Source: Parvibaculum sp. (lineage in GTDB: Bacteria; Pseudomonadota; Alphaproteobacteria; Parvibaculales; Parvibaculaceae). Taken from it: a stretch of DNA of 64,000 nucleotides. Positions 7,802 through 17,040 of this stretch are shown piece after piece. Numbering within the stretch: position 1 is the stretch's first letter; the number at the start of each line of letters is the position of its first letter. Location of the stretch: assembly GCA_030645235.1 (NCBI GenBank), contig JAUSMV010000008.1:124001-188000 (forward strand). The letters run 5' to 3'. The position numbers and the translations under genes were made by a program. The notes under the pieces are model-generated. The model did not search any database. It was not told where the DNA came from and saw nothing but the letters and a program-made list of their open reading frames with translations.

Positions 7802-8860
7802 ATGACCACATCCCCCCGGAATATTTCAGCGCCGGCGCACGGTGCCAAACCGCGCGTCAATTGGGTGGATGCCGTCAAAGGCCTCACCATCATTCTCGTC
7901 GTGATGAAACACACGACCTATGGCACAGCCGTCGCGCTTGGCGATACGCCTTACTATTTCAACCTGCTCTGCGAATGGACGATCCCATTCCGCATGCCTT
8001 TATTCTTTCTCGTCGCCGGACTCTTCGCGCGGAAAGCGCTCTTTGCGCCGCGCCGTCAGTTCATTGACAGCAAGATCCTGCATTTCCTCTATTTCTATCT
8101 GCTTTGGTCCTTCATTCAGATCGGCATCAAAATTGCCATGCCGCATGAAGGCGCATGGGACGTGACCTACAAAGACCTGCTGCTCATTCCGTTTGAACCT
8201 TTCGGTCTGCTGTGGTTCATCTATGCACTCGCGATCTTCTTTGCCTTCATGCGTTTTGCCCGCGATGTGCGCCCCGCCATTGTGATCGGCTTTGCGAGCG
8301 CGCTTTATTTCACGCGGCTTCATACCGGCTGGACCATGCCCGACGAGACGGCACAGCGTTTCATCTATTTTGTGCTCGGGGTTTATGGCGCGCCCTATGT
8401 CTTTGCGCTCGCCGATTGGGCAATTGCCCATGCCCGCAACGCTGTTCTGACAGGCATTGCTCTGCTCGCGCTCGTCGCAGCCATCGCCTTCACGCCCGCC
8501 ATCGAATGGCGCGCCCTCGAACTCACTGCGGCACTGCTCGGCGCATCAGGTGCAATCATACTTGTGGCTGTCGCTGCGGCACGGGGCTATGCAAAGCCAC
8601 TCAGCTTTATCGGCTCACGCTCACTCTATATTTTTCTCGCGTTTTTCCTGCCTATGGCGATCACACGCGTCTTGGAAATCCAAATGGGTTTTCACAATGC
8701 CGATCTCGTCACGCTCGGCGAACTTGTCATGGCAATCTCAGTGCCGCTCATCGTGCAGCATCTGTTGAGATCAACGCCGCTCCGCTTCCTCTTTGAACGG
8801 CCGGACGCGCTGAAACTCAAAGCAACGCCTGCATCAAACGCAGCAATCGCGACAGCCTGA
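7802..8860 (+). CDS. Acyltransferase-3 family membrane protein (copy B)
   Basis: A 352-residue paralogue of the preceding gene, aligned nearly without gaps: both contain NWVD-VKGLTI, H-TTYG, FRMPLFFLVAGLFA-KAL, KILHF-YFY-LW, PHEG, EPFG-LWFIY and SWAIAHAR or DWAIAHAR. More than half the residues in the N-terminal 200 are identical by eye. The pair looks like a local tandem duplication that has diverged. The conserved His is retained, so both copies should be active. A separate acceptor or a heteromeric arrangement are both possible. Confidence 0.85.
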   Translation: MTTSPRNISAPAHGAKPRVNWVDAVKGLTIILVVMKHTTYGTAVALGDTPYYFNLLCEWTIPFRMPLFFLVAGLFARKALFAPRRQFIDSKILHFLYFYLLWSFIQIGIKIAMPHEGAWDVTYKDLLLIPFEPFGLLWFIYALAIFFAFMRFARDVRPAIVIGFASALYFTRLHTGWTMPDETAQRFIYFVLGVYGAPYVFALADWAIAHARNAVLTGIALLALVAAIAFTPAIEWRALELTAALLGASGAIILVAVAAARGYAKPLSFIGSRSLYIFLAFFLPMAITRVLEIQMGFHNADLVTLGELVMAISVPLIVQHLLRSTPLRFLFERPDALKLKATPASNAAIATA

Positions 8861-8873
8861 TCAGTCCCTAAAA

Positions 8874-9818
8874 TCAGGTGAGAAAGATTTTGAGCAATAT
8901 CGTGAGCGTCACAAGGCTCAGACCCGTTGCCATGACAACCGCACTTGAAGATGCGCCGGGTGCCGCCTGATAGCGATTGGCAAGGATCGAGGAATAAACC
9001 CCCGTCGGCATGCCCGCGAGCACGGTTGCAACCGCCACCCATAAAGGCTCCAGCGCGAAGACATAATAAGTCAGCACAAAAACCAACGCGGGATGCACGA
9101 TAAGTTTGAAGGCAACCGTCATGGACGCCGTGCCGACAGAACGCGCAATATGATAGCGCGTCAGCGTGCCGCCGAGCACAAAGAGCGCGCAGGGGATCGC
9201 CGTCTGGCTCACCATCTCAAACACTTTGTCGACAATGCCGGGCAGAGGCACACCGAGCTGCCCGTAGATCAGCCCCGCACCAAGCCCGATGATAATGGGA
9301 TTGCTCAGAGATGATTTAAGCCCCGCCAGAAGAATGCGCCCGACGCCGATGTCAGCCCCTGTCGGCGCACGGGAAAATTCCAGCAGCAACGTCGCCGATG
9401 TAATCAGAATGAGACCGTGAAATGTGAGCAGCAAAAACAAAGGCGCACTCGCCTCCGGCCCGAAACCCGTCAGAATAATCGGAATGCCGAGCATCACGAC
9501 ATTGCCCTGCCCGCCGCCAAAGCCGAGCATCACGGCATCAGCCGGTTCGCGCTTCAGCACATAGCGCGAGATGAGCGAGCCCAAAGCCCAGATCCCCAGC
9601 ATCGAGCCGTAATAGGAAATCCATAAGCCCCAGGGTAATGCATCGGGAAGTTCGGTATGCGACAGATTGCGAAAAAGGAGCGCAGGCAGGCCGAAGGTGA
9701 AAACATAAATATCAAGCCCGTCCACCGCAGCCGTGCTCATCAGGCCGGAGCGCGAGGCAAAATAGCCAAGGCCGATGACGCCAAAAATGGGGAGCACGAG
9801 GGAAAGGGCAATATCCAT
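8874..9818 (-). CDS. AEC-family (auxin efflux carrier) transporter
   Basis: A 314-residue inner-membrane permease with about ten helices arranged as two five-helix halves, typical of the AEC/PIN-like family that exports or exchanges small organic acids and related anions. Recognisable family segments are LPIFGVIGLGYFASRSG at the N-terminus, GFGGGQGNVVMLGIPI (about 98-113), and the C-terminal AGMPTGVYSSILANRY. It converges on the acyltransferase pair with a 13-base gap. The substrate is not deducible; no metabolic gene is co-transcribed with it. Confidence 0.85.
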   Translation of the reverse strand: MDIALSLVLPIFGVIGLGYFASRSGLMSTAAVDGLDIYVFTFGLPALLFRNLSHTELPDALPWGLWISYYGSMLGIWALGSLISRYVLKREPADAVMLGFGGGQGNVVMLGIPIILTGFGPEASAPLFLLLTFHGLILITSATLLLEFSRAPTGADIGVGRILLAGLKSSLSNPIIIGLGAGLIYGQLGVPLPGIVDKVFEMVSQTAIPCALFVLGGTLTRYHIARSVGTASMTVAFKLIVHPALVFVLTYYVFALEPLWVAVATVLAGMPTGVYSSILANRYQAAPGASSSAVVMATGLSLVTLTILLKIFLT

Positions 9819-9908
9819 GCGCGGGCTTTCAAACTGTAAGCCGCGCCCTTATCGCCGCCCGACGCGCCCGCGTCAAACGCCAACGCGCGTTAAACAAGAA
9901 GTCGGGCG

Positions 9909-10577
9909 CTACCAGTCATAAAGTCCTGAGAAATGCGCAAAACCGGCCGCCTGCGCATATTTGGTCCATACCGCGCGCAAATGCTTTGTCGCCGACGGGC
10001 TATTGCCGCCTTGCCCGAGCCCAAGGATCAAGAGCTCATTGCAACCGGCATAGGGCGCATCAGACGGCGTTGGCAGAGTGCCCCCTGTTTTCGTGAGACG
10101 TGCATATTCGGAATCTTCAAACCCGTCAGTGAGCAACACGACATGTACATCGCTCGCGCTGCAATCAATGACTTCAGCCATCGTGTCGAGGAACGGCACG
10201 ATATTGGTTTTGCCCTGCGCCTTGAGTTTGCCTTGCGCGACAAGCGTGGGCACATTGGCAATGAGTGTTGCAATACCTTGTGCCACCGTCTCAGGCCGCG
10301 CATGCGACGAAATCACCTGATCCACTTTGAGCCCGTTAGCGCTCGCGTCATAGCTGCCGAAAGTGCGCAGCATCACACGACTTTTGAGCGGTAGGGCGGT
10401 GATCTCTTTGGCAGCCCGCGCCGCCGCGCGCGCGGCATAGTCTTTGTCGCGCACCAGCGGATTGCTTTGCGACAGATCAAGCCCGATCACATAAGTCTTC
10501 GGCAATCCGTCAGCCTGCGCGGAGGCAAAACTCAGCACGCATAGAGCCGTGATCACAAAGGCAACGAGTTGACGCAT
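9909..10577 (-). CDS. Secreted VWA-like protein of unknown function
   Basis: A 222-residue exported protein, last gene of a three-gene minus-strand operon. The ATG at 10577 follows GGAG with five-base spacing; a GTG at 10580 overlaps the upstream stop codon and is too close to that site. Residues 1-23 form a signal peptide ending ASAQA. The mature part resembles a von Willebrand A fold: a hydrophobic strand, then Asp34-Leu-Ser36-Gln-Ser38 (a DxSxS metal site) and LLTDG at 148-152 supplying the later aspartate. Cysteines near 139 and 175 may form a periplasmic disulfide. The ligand is unknown; the order of domain elements supports the VWA call moderately. Confidence 0.65.
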   Translation of the reverse strand: MRQLVAFVITALCVLSFASAQADGLPKTYVIGLDLSQSNPLVRDKDYAARAAARAAKEITALPLKSRVMLRTFGSYDASANGLKVDQVISSHARPETVAQGIATLIANVPTLVAQGKLKAQGKTNIVPFLDTMAEVIDCSASDVHVVLLTDGFEDSEYARLTKTGGTLPTPSDAPYAGCNELLILGLGQGGNSPSATKHLRAVWTKYAQAAGFAHFSGLYDW

Positions 10578-10579
10578 CA

Positions 10580-11695
10580 CTACTCCGCCGCACGCTCGAT
10601 CACAATGCGCCGGTGATGGGTCACAACGGGCGGCAGCAATTCAGACACAGGCTCGCGGATGCCCTGAAAACTTGTCGGACCGGCCTTCATCGCATTGCGC
10701 GAGCGGCGCTCCCACCAGTCATCAAAAATCTGCTCATAGCGCTTGATGTCACGCGCGCCTTCGCAGGCTTTCAGCCGGTCGGCACCGGCCACATTTGTCG
10801 GGGCCGGTTCATGGCGACGGCCGAGACGCTTGCGCGACAAAAGCGGCACACGCAAAGCAGCGCGCGCCTCGTCAAGCCCCTGCTCATAAGCGCGGCATTC
10901 GCGCATCAAACCTGTCCAGAGAAGATGGCGACGGTTTTCCGGCCCTTCCATTTCCGACATCGTGTGACGGTTCTGGTCATATTCGGATTCCAACGCGGCA
11001 AGGCGCGCCATATCACGCTTGCGATGCGAAAAATCACGGCTGAGAAAAATCCGGCGCAATGATTGCGCAGCAAAGTGGATGCAAAGGGCTGCAACACCCG
11101 TGACAACAAGAAACACAAGACCAAGCGAGCCGAGCCACAGAACCGGCTGCCATGTGCGCACCTGATCCATTTCGGACGTCACAGCCGACGTCTCACCCGC
11201 AACAGGCGCCGCAATGCCGAGACCACTCATGGCGGAACTCAGACTATCGCCGACGCCGCCCGTGCCCGTCGCCGCCATGCCGTTCGGCAGCGACATGGTC
11301 GCAAGCAGGAAGCCGACGCCGAGCAGCATCATCAACGCCATCACAAAAACGAGACGGACAAAAACACCGCGCCCGAAGCGGCCCATATGTTCATAAAGAA
11401 TATGCGCGGCAATGGTGGCAAAGAGAACCTGCATCGACTTGAACGCCACAGACGCCGACAACGCGCCCGGCAGTTCCAGAAATTCATTTGCCAGCGCGCG
11501 CGTCCAGAACTCCGACACGATCATATAATCGACAAGCACCGCGCCCATCGAGACGGCGGCAAAAGCGATAAACGTACCGGCGTGAAAAAATGCAAACCGC
11601 GCTTCACGCTCGCTCGCTATATAATTTTTGGCAATCTCGGCGCGCACCGCTTCGGGAATTAAGGATGTGCCGCCCTGCATTTGAAACTGTGCCAT
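10580..11695 (-). CDS. Four-helix membrane protein with long cytoplasmic tail, unknown function
   Basis: A 371-residue protein with predicted membrane helices at about 36-60, 82-102, 111-134 and 184-210. The third and fourth are separated by a ~50-residue Gly/Ser/Ala-rich loop, probably periplasmic. Residues 211-371 are charged, rich in Arg/Glu, likely helical and cytoplasmic. The stop overlaps the start region of the VWA gene, and the start lies three bases after the stop of the upstream coiled-coil gene, so the three are surely co-transcribed. I recognise no family. A membrane anchor or scaffold that joins the coiled-coil protein inside to the VWA protein outside is a reasonable guess only. 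Confidence 0.6.
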   Translation of the reverse strand: MAQFQMQGGTSLIPEAVRAEIAKNYIASEREARFAFFHAGTFIAFAAVSMGAVLVDYMIVSEFWTRALANEFLELPGALSASVAFKSMQVLFATIAAHILYEHMGRFGRGVFVRLVFVMALMMLLGVGFLLATMSLPNGMAATGTGGVGDSLSSAMSGLGIAAPVAGETSAVTSEMDQVRTWQPVLWLGSLGLVFLVVTGVAALCIHFAAQSLRRIFLSRDFSHRKRDMARLAALESEYDQNRHTMSEMEGPENRRHLLWTGLMRECRAYEQGLDEARAALRVPLLSRKRLGRRHEPAPTNVAGADRLKACEGARDIKRYEQIFDDWWERRSRNAMKAGPTSFQGIREPVSELLPPVVTHHRRIVIERAAE

Positions 11696-11698
11696 GGC

Positions 11699-12025
11699 TC
11701 ATGCCCTCCGTGCGGGCGTGGACGATGCCCGTTGCGAGGAAGAACGTCCGAACCAACGACTGTTTTTATTGTCCGTCACGGGAGCCGCCCCTTCGAGCGG
11801 CGCCATCAGACGCTTGGCAAGCTCGGCCACTTCGCGCTCGATGGTTTCCTGCCGCGCCCGCGCGCGCGCCAACTCATCGGCATAAGCCTCATCAAGTTCT
11901 GACAGACGCGAAAACACATGAAGGTCCGGCAAAGGCTCGGCGGCGCGACCATAAGACCGCGCATCATGCCCGCCCGCACCGGTCTTCAACCCACTCACAC
12001 GATCACTCACGTTACGCATGTCCAA
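11699..12025 (-). CDS. Small coiled-coil protein, unknown function
   Basis: A 108-residue soluble protein, first in the operon with the four-helix membrane protein and the VWA-like protein. Residues 1-38 are polar and flexible. Residues 39-76 (from LSELDEAYADELARA to AELAKRLM) have a clear heptad pattern, and the C-terminal 35 residues are basic and Ser/Ala-rich. An internal ATG at 12019 is an equally good start. No family is recognised. The tight spacing to the next gene (three bases) is the main reason for believing it. Confidence 0.55.
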   Translation of the reverse strand: MDMRNVSDRVSGLKTGAGGHDARSYGRAAEPLPDLHVFSRLSELDEAYADELARARARQETIEREVAELAKRLMAPLEGAAPVTDNKNSRWFGRSSSQRASSTPARRA

Positions 12026-12247
12026 AGCCCCCGTCTTGCCAAAGCAAATGGTTAAAGCCCGTTAAGCCTAACTCAAATCCGGTACAGACGTGGAAAATCT
12101 TGTGCGTCGCAATATGGAAATTCGATCAGGCACGCTTCCACGATTGTCTCAGCATGAAACCGCTTTAAGGCAGAACGATTATGGGAATAAGGCGAAAATG
12201 TGGTTAGCTATCCGTTAGCGGACAAAATAGCTCGGGGGATTACGCAG

Positions 12248-13804
12248 ATGTCGACTCAGGACAGGCCAGACTACCTCGCTTCAGGTGAACCCGCTCGTCT
12301 CATCCCAACCTTAGCCGAGAGCAGCAAAGAGGCTCGCATTACCTCTGTTTTTCTCGCTGGAATGATGGCTGTCCCGCCCTTCGGACGCCGCGTCTTAGAT
12401 GGGATTGGGCTTAAGGTCGGCAAAACCAGCCGTATCCAATGTTACACCGAAATCGTTTTTAACGGCGAGCAAGGCGAAAAGCGTGATCGGCCGGACGGTC
12501 TCATTCTCGTTACGACAGGAAGCAAACAATGGCGCGCCATTATTGAGGCCAAGAGCGGAAACGCACAACTTGATGAGAAACAAATCGAGACCTACTTAGA
12601 AATCGGGAAAAAACACAATATCGACGCACTCATCACGATTTCAAATCAACTTTCAGCGCACCCGACGCATCACCCGATTGTCAAAATGCGGAAAAACGCT
12701 CGGGGTCCAGAGTTGTTCCATTGGTCATGGATGCATTTGCTGACCGAAGCCACCTTACTTATTTCTCAATCCGCGTCTGAGTTTGATGATCCGGAGCAAC
12801 GTTACATTTTGAGCGAAGTCGTAAGATTTTTCAGACACGCAAACTCCGGCATCACTCACTTTGATCGCATGAATGCGGAGTGGAAAGATGTAGTTGGCGC
12901 TATCCAAAGTCACGCAACACTTTCTCGTACAGATTCTGCTGTTCTAAATACAGTTGGAAGCTGGCACCAAGAACAGAGAGATATCTGTCTGCAGATGAGT
13001 CGAAAACTTGGGCGGTCAGTTACAAATCGACTCTCACGCGCCGAAATCGATAATCCGGAAGCCAGACTAAAAAGCGACTGCGAGACATTGACCAGCGTCG
13101 GACACCTTAAATTCACAATCGGAATCCCAGACACGGCAGCACCTATCGACATCATCGCTGACTTACAACGCCGAAACATCACATGTGAGATTGCACTTTC
13201 AGCCCCTCAGGATCGCAAAAGCACATCCGCTCGCTTAAATTGGCTGACCAAACAATTGCAAAAAACTACGAGTTCTAACGTCTTCATTCGCGCAACATGG
13301 CCTGGCCGCGCAACCGATACTCAAATTAGTTTGGAGCGGGCAAGAAGCAATCCGGACACAATTCAAAATCCGAATTCTAGCGCACCTCCGACCGCATTTA
13401 CCGTCGTGATGATCCAAGATTTAGCAGGTGACTTCGGACGAAACGTGAAATTTATTGAACGCTTGGAGGCAGTTGTTCCGGAATTCTACGAACAAGTCGC
13501 ACAGCACCTTCGCGCTTGGGTAGCTGCACCGCCGAAAATTTCTGACGATGTTTTATCACGCCCAGAAATAAAGGTTGTCATCCAAGACACAGAGGCCCCG
13601 GCTCAGGTTTCGATAGCCGTCGATGCAAACACCGGAAAATCGCCCGAGTTGCATGAGTTATACGTAGAAGCGAATAGCGGAACACACCCAGATTCGTCGA
13701 AAAATCTCTCAGAACGTGAAGCTGCAACGAACTTAAGCGTTGCCGCAGCTCTGGCTGATAGCGACGAGCAGATGGGATTTATCGAGGCGACCTCGCCAGC
13801 TTAA
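12248..13804 (+). CDS. PD-(D/E)XK nuclease-like protein, probably acquired
   Basis: A 518-residue soluble protein. The N-terminal 150 residues look like a PD-(D/E)XK nuclease core: Glu28 in a first helix, Asp83 in RPDG, then Glu100-Ala-Lys102 in IIEAKSG, followed by a helix beginning DEKQIETY. The remaining 370 residues are not recognised and end in a low-complexity acidic tail. The ATG at 12248 follows GGGGG about ten bases upstream; an in-frame GTG at 12200 is less likely. Three lines counted by hand have 40-53% G+C against about 62% in the next gene, which suggests transfer. There is no adjacent methylase or helicase. A stand-alone defence or DNA-repair nuclease is plausible but unproven. 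Confidence 0.6.
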   Translation: MSTQDRPDYLASGEPARLIPTLAESSKEARITSVFLAGMMAVPPFGRRVLDGIGLKVGKTSRIQCYTEIVFNGEQGEKRDRPDGLILVTTGSKQWRAIIEAKSGNAQLDEKQIETYLEIGKKHNIDALITISNQLSAHPTHHPIVKMRKNARGPELFHWSWMHLLTEATLLISQSASEFDDPEQRYILSEVVRFFRHANSGITHFDRMNAEWKDVVGAIQSHATLSRTDSAVLNTVGSWHQEQRDICLQMSRKLGRSVTNRLSRAEIDNPEARLKSDCETLTSVGHLKFTIGIPDTAAPIDIIADLQRRNITCEIALSAPQDRKSTSARLNWLTKQLQKTTSSNVFIRATWPGRATDTQISLERARSNPDTIQNPNSSAPPTAFTVVMIQDLAGDFGRNVKFIERLEAVVPEFYEQVAQHLRAWVAAPPKISDDVLSRPEIKVVIQDTEAPAQVSIAVDANTGKSPELHELYVEANSGTHPDSSKNLSEREAATNLSVAAALADSDEQMGFIEATSPA

Positions 13805-13818
13805 AACACTACCGCGCC

Positions 13819-15792
13819 TCAAGCCGCCTGATCGCCCGGATCAACCAACCGCACCACGTCGGCCATAATATCGGTGATCTGAAAGTCCTTGGGCGTATAA
13901 ACCGCCGCCACGCCCGCGACTTTCAATCGCTCGGCATCGTCAGGCGGAATGATGCCGCCGACGACGACAGGAATAGAAACACCCGCCGCTTTGAGCCGCG
14001 CCATGACGTCGGTGACCAGCGCCACATGGCTGCCGGACAGGATCGACAGACCGAGCACATGCACATCGCCGTTGATCGCGGCGTCCACGATTTCAGCAGG
14101 CGTGAGACGAATGCCTTCATAGACCACATCCATGCCGCTATCGCGCGCGCGCACCGCGATCTGTTCGGCACCGTTGGAATGACCGTCAAGCCCCGGCTTG
14201 CCGACGAGAAATTTCAAACGACGGCCGAGTTTAACAGAAACCGCATTCACCGCTTCGCGCACATCGTCAAGCTCCGGCGCATTGTTGCGCGCTGACGCCG
14301 AAACGCCTGTGGGCGCGCGGTATTCGCCGAAAATATTCCTGAGCGCCGTGCCCCATTCGCCGGTTGTGACGCCTGCTTTGGCGCAGGCAATCGACGGTTC
14401 CATGATATTGCGCCCGTCTTTGGCGGCCGCCTTCAAATCAGCAAGAGCGGCTTCCACCGCTCTATTGTCGCGCGCAGCGCGCCATTCGTTCAGTCGCGCA
14501 ATCTGGCCTTCTTCGACACCGGCTTCCGCCACCATGATCGAACCTTCGCCGGTCGTCAGCGGTGAGGGCGCCGTCTCGACATATTTATTGACGCCGATGA
14601 CGGATTGCTCGCCCGTTTCAATCGCCTGCAGGCGCGATGAGTTCGACGCGACAAGCTGCTCTTTCATATAAGCGCTTTCGACAGCGGCAATCGCGCCGCC
14701 CATATCGCCGATGCGTTTCAGCTCCTCGCGCGCTTCATTTTTCAACTCTTCGACCTTGGCATCCATCACATGGCTGCCGTCAAAAATATCTTCATATTGC
14801 AAAAGGTCCGTTTCAAACGCGACGATCTGCTGCGCACGCAATGACCATTGCTGATCCCACGGACGCGGCAGGCCCAGCGCCTCGTTCCAGGCGGGCAATT
14901 GCACCGCGCGCGCACGCGCTTTTTTCGACAGCGTAACGGCGAGCATTTCAATCAGAATACGATAGACGTTGTTTTCCGGCTGCTGCTCAGTGAGACCCAG
15001 CGAGTTCACCTGCACGCCATAACGGAAACGGCGCAGCTTTTCGTCGGTGACGCCGTAGCGGTCGCGGCAAATCTCGTCCCAGAGATCAACAAAGGCGCGC
15101 ATCTTCGCAATCTCGGTGATGAAGCGCACGCCGGCATTGACGAAAAACGAAATGCGCCCGACGACTTGGCTGAAATCTTTTTCCGGCACCTGACCGCTCG
15201 ACCTGATGCGGTCCAAGAGCGCAATGGCGTTGGCGAGCGCGAAGGCAAGTTCCTGCACCGGCGTCGCGCCTGCTTCCTGCAAATGATAGGAACAGACGTT
15301 GGTGGGATTCCACTTGGGCACTTCCGTATAAGTGTAGCTCACAATATCGGTGAGCAACCGCATCGACGGTTCCGGCGGAAACACATAAGTCCCGCGCGAG
15401 AGATATTCCTTGATGATGTCGTTCTGCACAGTGCCCTGCAGCTTACCGCGCGACACGCCCTGCTCGTCAGCAACCGCCACGTAAAGCGCCAGCAGCCACG
15501 CCGCCGTCGCATTGATCGTCATCGACGTGTTCATCTGGTCAAGCGGCAGTTCCGCAAAGAGCGCGCGCATATCGCCGATATGGCTGACCGGCACACCCAC
15601 CTTGCCCACTTCGCCGCGTGCGAGCACATGGTCGCTGTCATAGCCCGTCTGCGTCGGCAGATCGAAAGCCACCGACAGGCCCGTCTGCCCGCGCGCGAGG
15701 TTCGTCCGGTAAAGCTCGTTCGACGCCTTGGCGGTCGAATGGCCCGCATAGGTGCGGAAAATCCACGGGGCGTCTTTTGTGGGCTTGGTCAT
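13819..15792 (-). CDS. ecm: Ethylmalonyl-CoA mutase (MeaA-like)
   Basis: A 657-residue adenosylcobalamin-dependent mutase that converts (2R)-ethylmalonyl-CoA to (2S)-methylsuccinyl-CoA in the ethylmalonyl-CoA pathway. The N-terminal substrate barrel runs from PWIFRTYAGHSTAKASNELY to about residue 490. The C-terminal B12 domain has Asp536-x-His538-x-x-Gly, LSILSGSH and VVVGGIIP. Length and the segment GRNIMEPSIACAKAGVTTGEW match Ecm/MeaA rather than methylmalonyl-CoA mutase. The gene is convergent with the nuclease-like gene. ccr and mcd of the same pathway lie at 22.1 and 27.3 kb, and the cobalamin adenosyltransferase at 31.7 kb. Confidence 0.93.
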   Translation of the reverse strand: MTKPTKDAPWIFRTYAGHSTAKASNELYRTNLARGQTGLSVAFDLPTQTGYDSDHVLARGEVGKVGVPVSHIGDMRALFAELPLDQMNTSMTINATAAWLLALYVAVADEQGVSRGKLQGTVQNDIIKEYLSRGTYVFPPEPSMRLLTDIVSYTYTEVPKWNPTNVCSYHLQEAGATPVQELAFALANAIALLDRIRSSGQVPEKDFSQVVGRISFFVNAGVRFITEIAKMRAFVDLWDEICRDRYGVTDEKLRRFRYGVQVNSLGLTEQQPENNVYRILIEMLAVTLSKKARARAVQLPAWNEALGLPRPWDQQWSLRAQQIVAFETDLLQYEDIFDGSHVMDAKVEELKNEAREELKRIGDMGGAIAAVESAYMKEQLVASNSSRLQAIETGEQSVIGVNKYVETAPSPLTTGEGSIMVAEAGVEEGQIARLNEWRAARDNRAVEAALADLKAAAKDGRNIMEPSIACAKAGVTTGEWGTALRNIFGEYRAPTGVSASARNNAPELDDVREAVNAVSVKLGRRLKFLVGKPGLDGHSNGAEQIAVRARDSGMDVVYEGIRLTPAEIVDAAINGDVHVLGLSILSGSHVALVTDVMARLKAAGVSIPVVVGGIIPPDDAERLKVAGVAAVYTPKDFQITDIMADVVRLVDPGDQAA

Positions 15793-15877
15793 GGGCGAAA
15801 CGGCTCAATCAGTCTTTACGTTGCGGAAAATGCAGTCCGACCGATTATCACAGCCTTTATTGCAGTGCAAAAGGACA

Positions 15878-15910
15878 AAACGCCGGAGCCCTGCAAAGGG
15901 TCCGGCGTTT
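15878..15910 (-). terminator. Terminator after the diiron protein gene
   Basis: Arms AAACGCCGGA plus CCCT and AGGG plus TCCGGCGTTT around GCAA form a long, nearly perfect stem with one bulged G. On the minus strand it is followed by TTGTCCTTTT. It lies just beyond the stop of the 15933-17015 gene and before ecm. Confidence 0.85.
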
Positions 15911-15932
15911 CGCTATCCCTAAATCGGCAGGC

Positions 15933-17015
15933 TCAGTCGGCCGCCGCCGTCGCACGGGCCGCAATCCGCTCGATATGCTTGCGCCGCGCATCAAACTCAC
16001 GCGCGATATTGTCGTCATCCGTCTGCATCTGATCGACGTCCTGATCGGCAAAGCCAAGCACACCCATCTCGCCATAGCCCTTGCGGATACGCGATCCCCA
16101 AAGCCCCACATCCTTCACAATCGGCACGATGCGCTGAAAGAGGGACGAACGGAAATTCGCCATGAAGCCTGAATCATACATGTGCTGGCCACAGGCAACG
16201 GGATCAAGGCCAAGGTTCTTCCAGACCTCAACCGCATCAAAGCGATCACGCATCAGATAGCTCGCTTCGAGCAAAAACTCTTCGCGCTCATCGCGTTCAG
16301 CGTCTGACAGATGCGGATAATAGTCGCGCAGAGCGAGACGCCCAAAGGCCACATGACGCGCCTCATCCTGCATGACGTAAGCGTTGACCGCTGCCGCCAA
16401 CGGGTTCTGCGCATGGTCGCGAATCTGCGCGAATGACGCGAGCGCCAGACCTTCAATCACCACCTGCATACCGAGATAAGTCATATCCCATCGGCTATCC
16501 CTGAGCGTCTGTTCGATCAGGTCCTGCAAGGGTTTTGTCATCGGATAGACAATTTTGAATTTCTCAAGCAGCCGCTTATAGCTCTCGACGTGACGCGCCT
16601 CATCGATCACCTGCGTCGAGGCATAAAATTTCGAATCCATATCGGGCACTTGCGTCACGATCTTGGCAGTGCAGATCAGTGCGCCCTGTTCGCCTTGCAT
16701 GAATTGCGAAAGTTGCCAGGCCTGAAAATGCTTGCGCACATGGGCCTTCTCCTTGCGCGACATTTTTTCAAATTGTGCCATGCCATTGATCGGCAGCATC
16801 TCGTCGGGCAATTGTTCGGGATTGTCTTCGTCAAGTTCCTGAGACCAGTCGATGCGCGTATTGGCATCCCACTGCATCTCGATACCCTTGCGGTAGAGCC
16901 CCATCATGGCGGTGCGCTCAGGGTCATATTTCCAGTTGAAGGTCGCATCAAAACCCTGCGGCACCGACCAATGGCTGCCTTCCAACTCAATTGCATATTC
17001 TTTGGAAAAACTCAT
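15933..17015 (-). CDS. Ferritin-like diiron carboxylate protein
   Basis: A 360-residue soluble helical protein with a complete R2-like diiron site: Glu109, Glu139-x-x-His142, Glu188 and Glu218-x-x-His221, both ExxH motifs being EARH. This places it in the ferritin-like/ribonucleotide-reductase-like superfamily of oxidases and N- or C-oxygenases; which reaction it catalyses cannot be told. A strong GGAGGAG ribosome site precedes the ATG. A near-perfect palindrome lies 30-44 bases upstream of the start, and the gene ends in its own terminator, so it is probably a separately regulated single gene. It separates ecm from the Crp/Fnr pair. Confidence 0.8.
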   Translation of the reverse strand: MSFSKEYAIELEGSHWSVPQGFDATFNWKYDPERTAMMGLYRKGIEMQWDANTRIDWSQELDEDNPEQLPDEMLPINGMAQFEKMSRKEKAHVRKHFQAWQLSQFMQGEQGALICTAKIVTQVPDMDSKFYASTQVIDEARHVESYKRLLEKFKIVYPMTKPLQDLIEQTLRDSRWDMTYLGMQVVIEGLALASFAQIRDHAQNPLAAAVNAYVMQDEARHVAFGRLALRDYYPHLSDAERDEREEFLLEASYLMRDRFDAVEVWKNLGLDPVACGQHMYDSGFMANFRSSLFQRIVPIVKDVGLWGSRIRKGYGEMGVLGFADQDVDQMQTDDDNIAREFDARRKHIERIAARATAAAD

Positions 17016-17040
17016 GCGGCTCTCCTCCCAAAAATCCGCT

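Noticed and set aside
12052-12065. CtrA box before the coiled-coil gene
   Set aside because: TTAA-AGCCCG-TTAA has a six-base spacer, not seven.
14848-16032. 394-codon open frame antisense to ecm
   Set aside because: It is a GC-driven shadow of ecm and covers a terminator. Its protein is Arg/His-rich without any domain.
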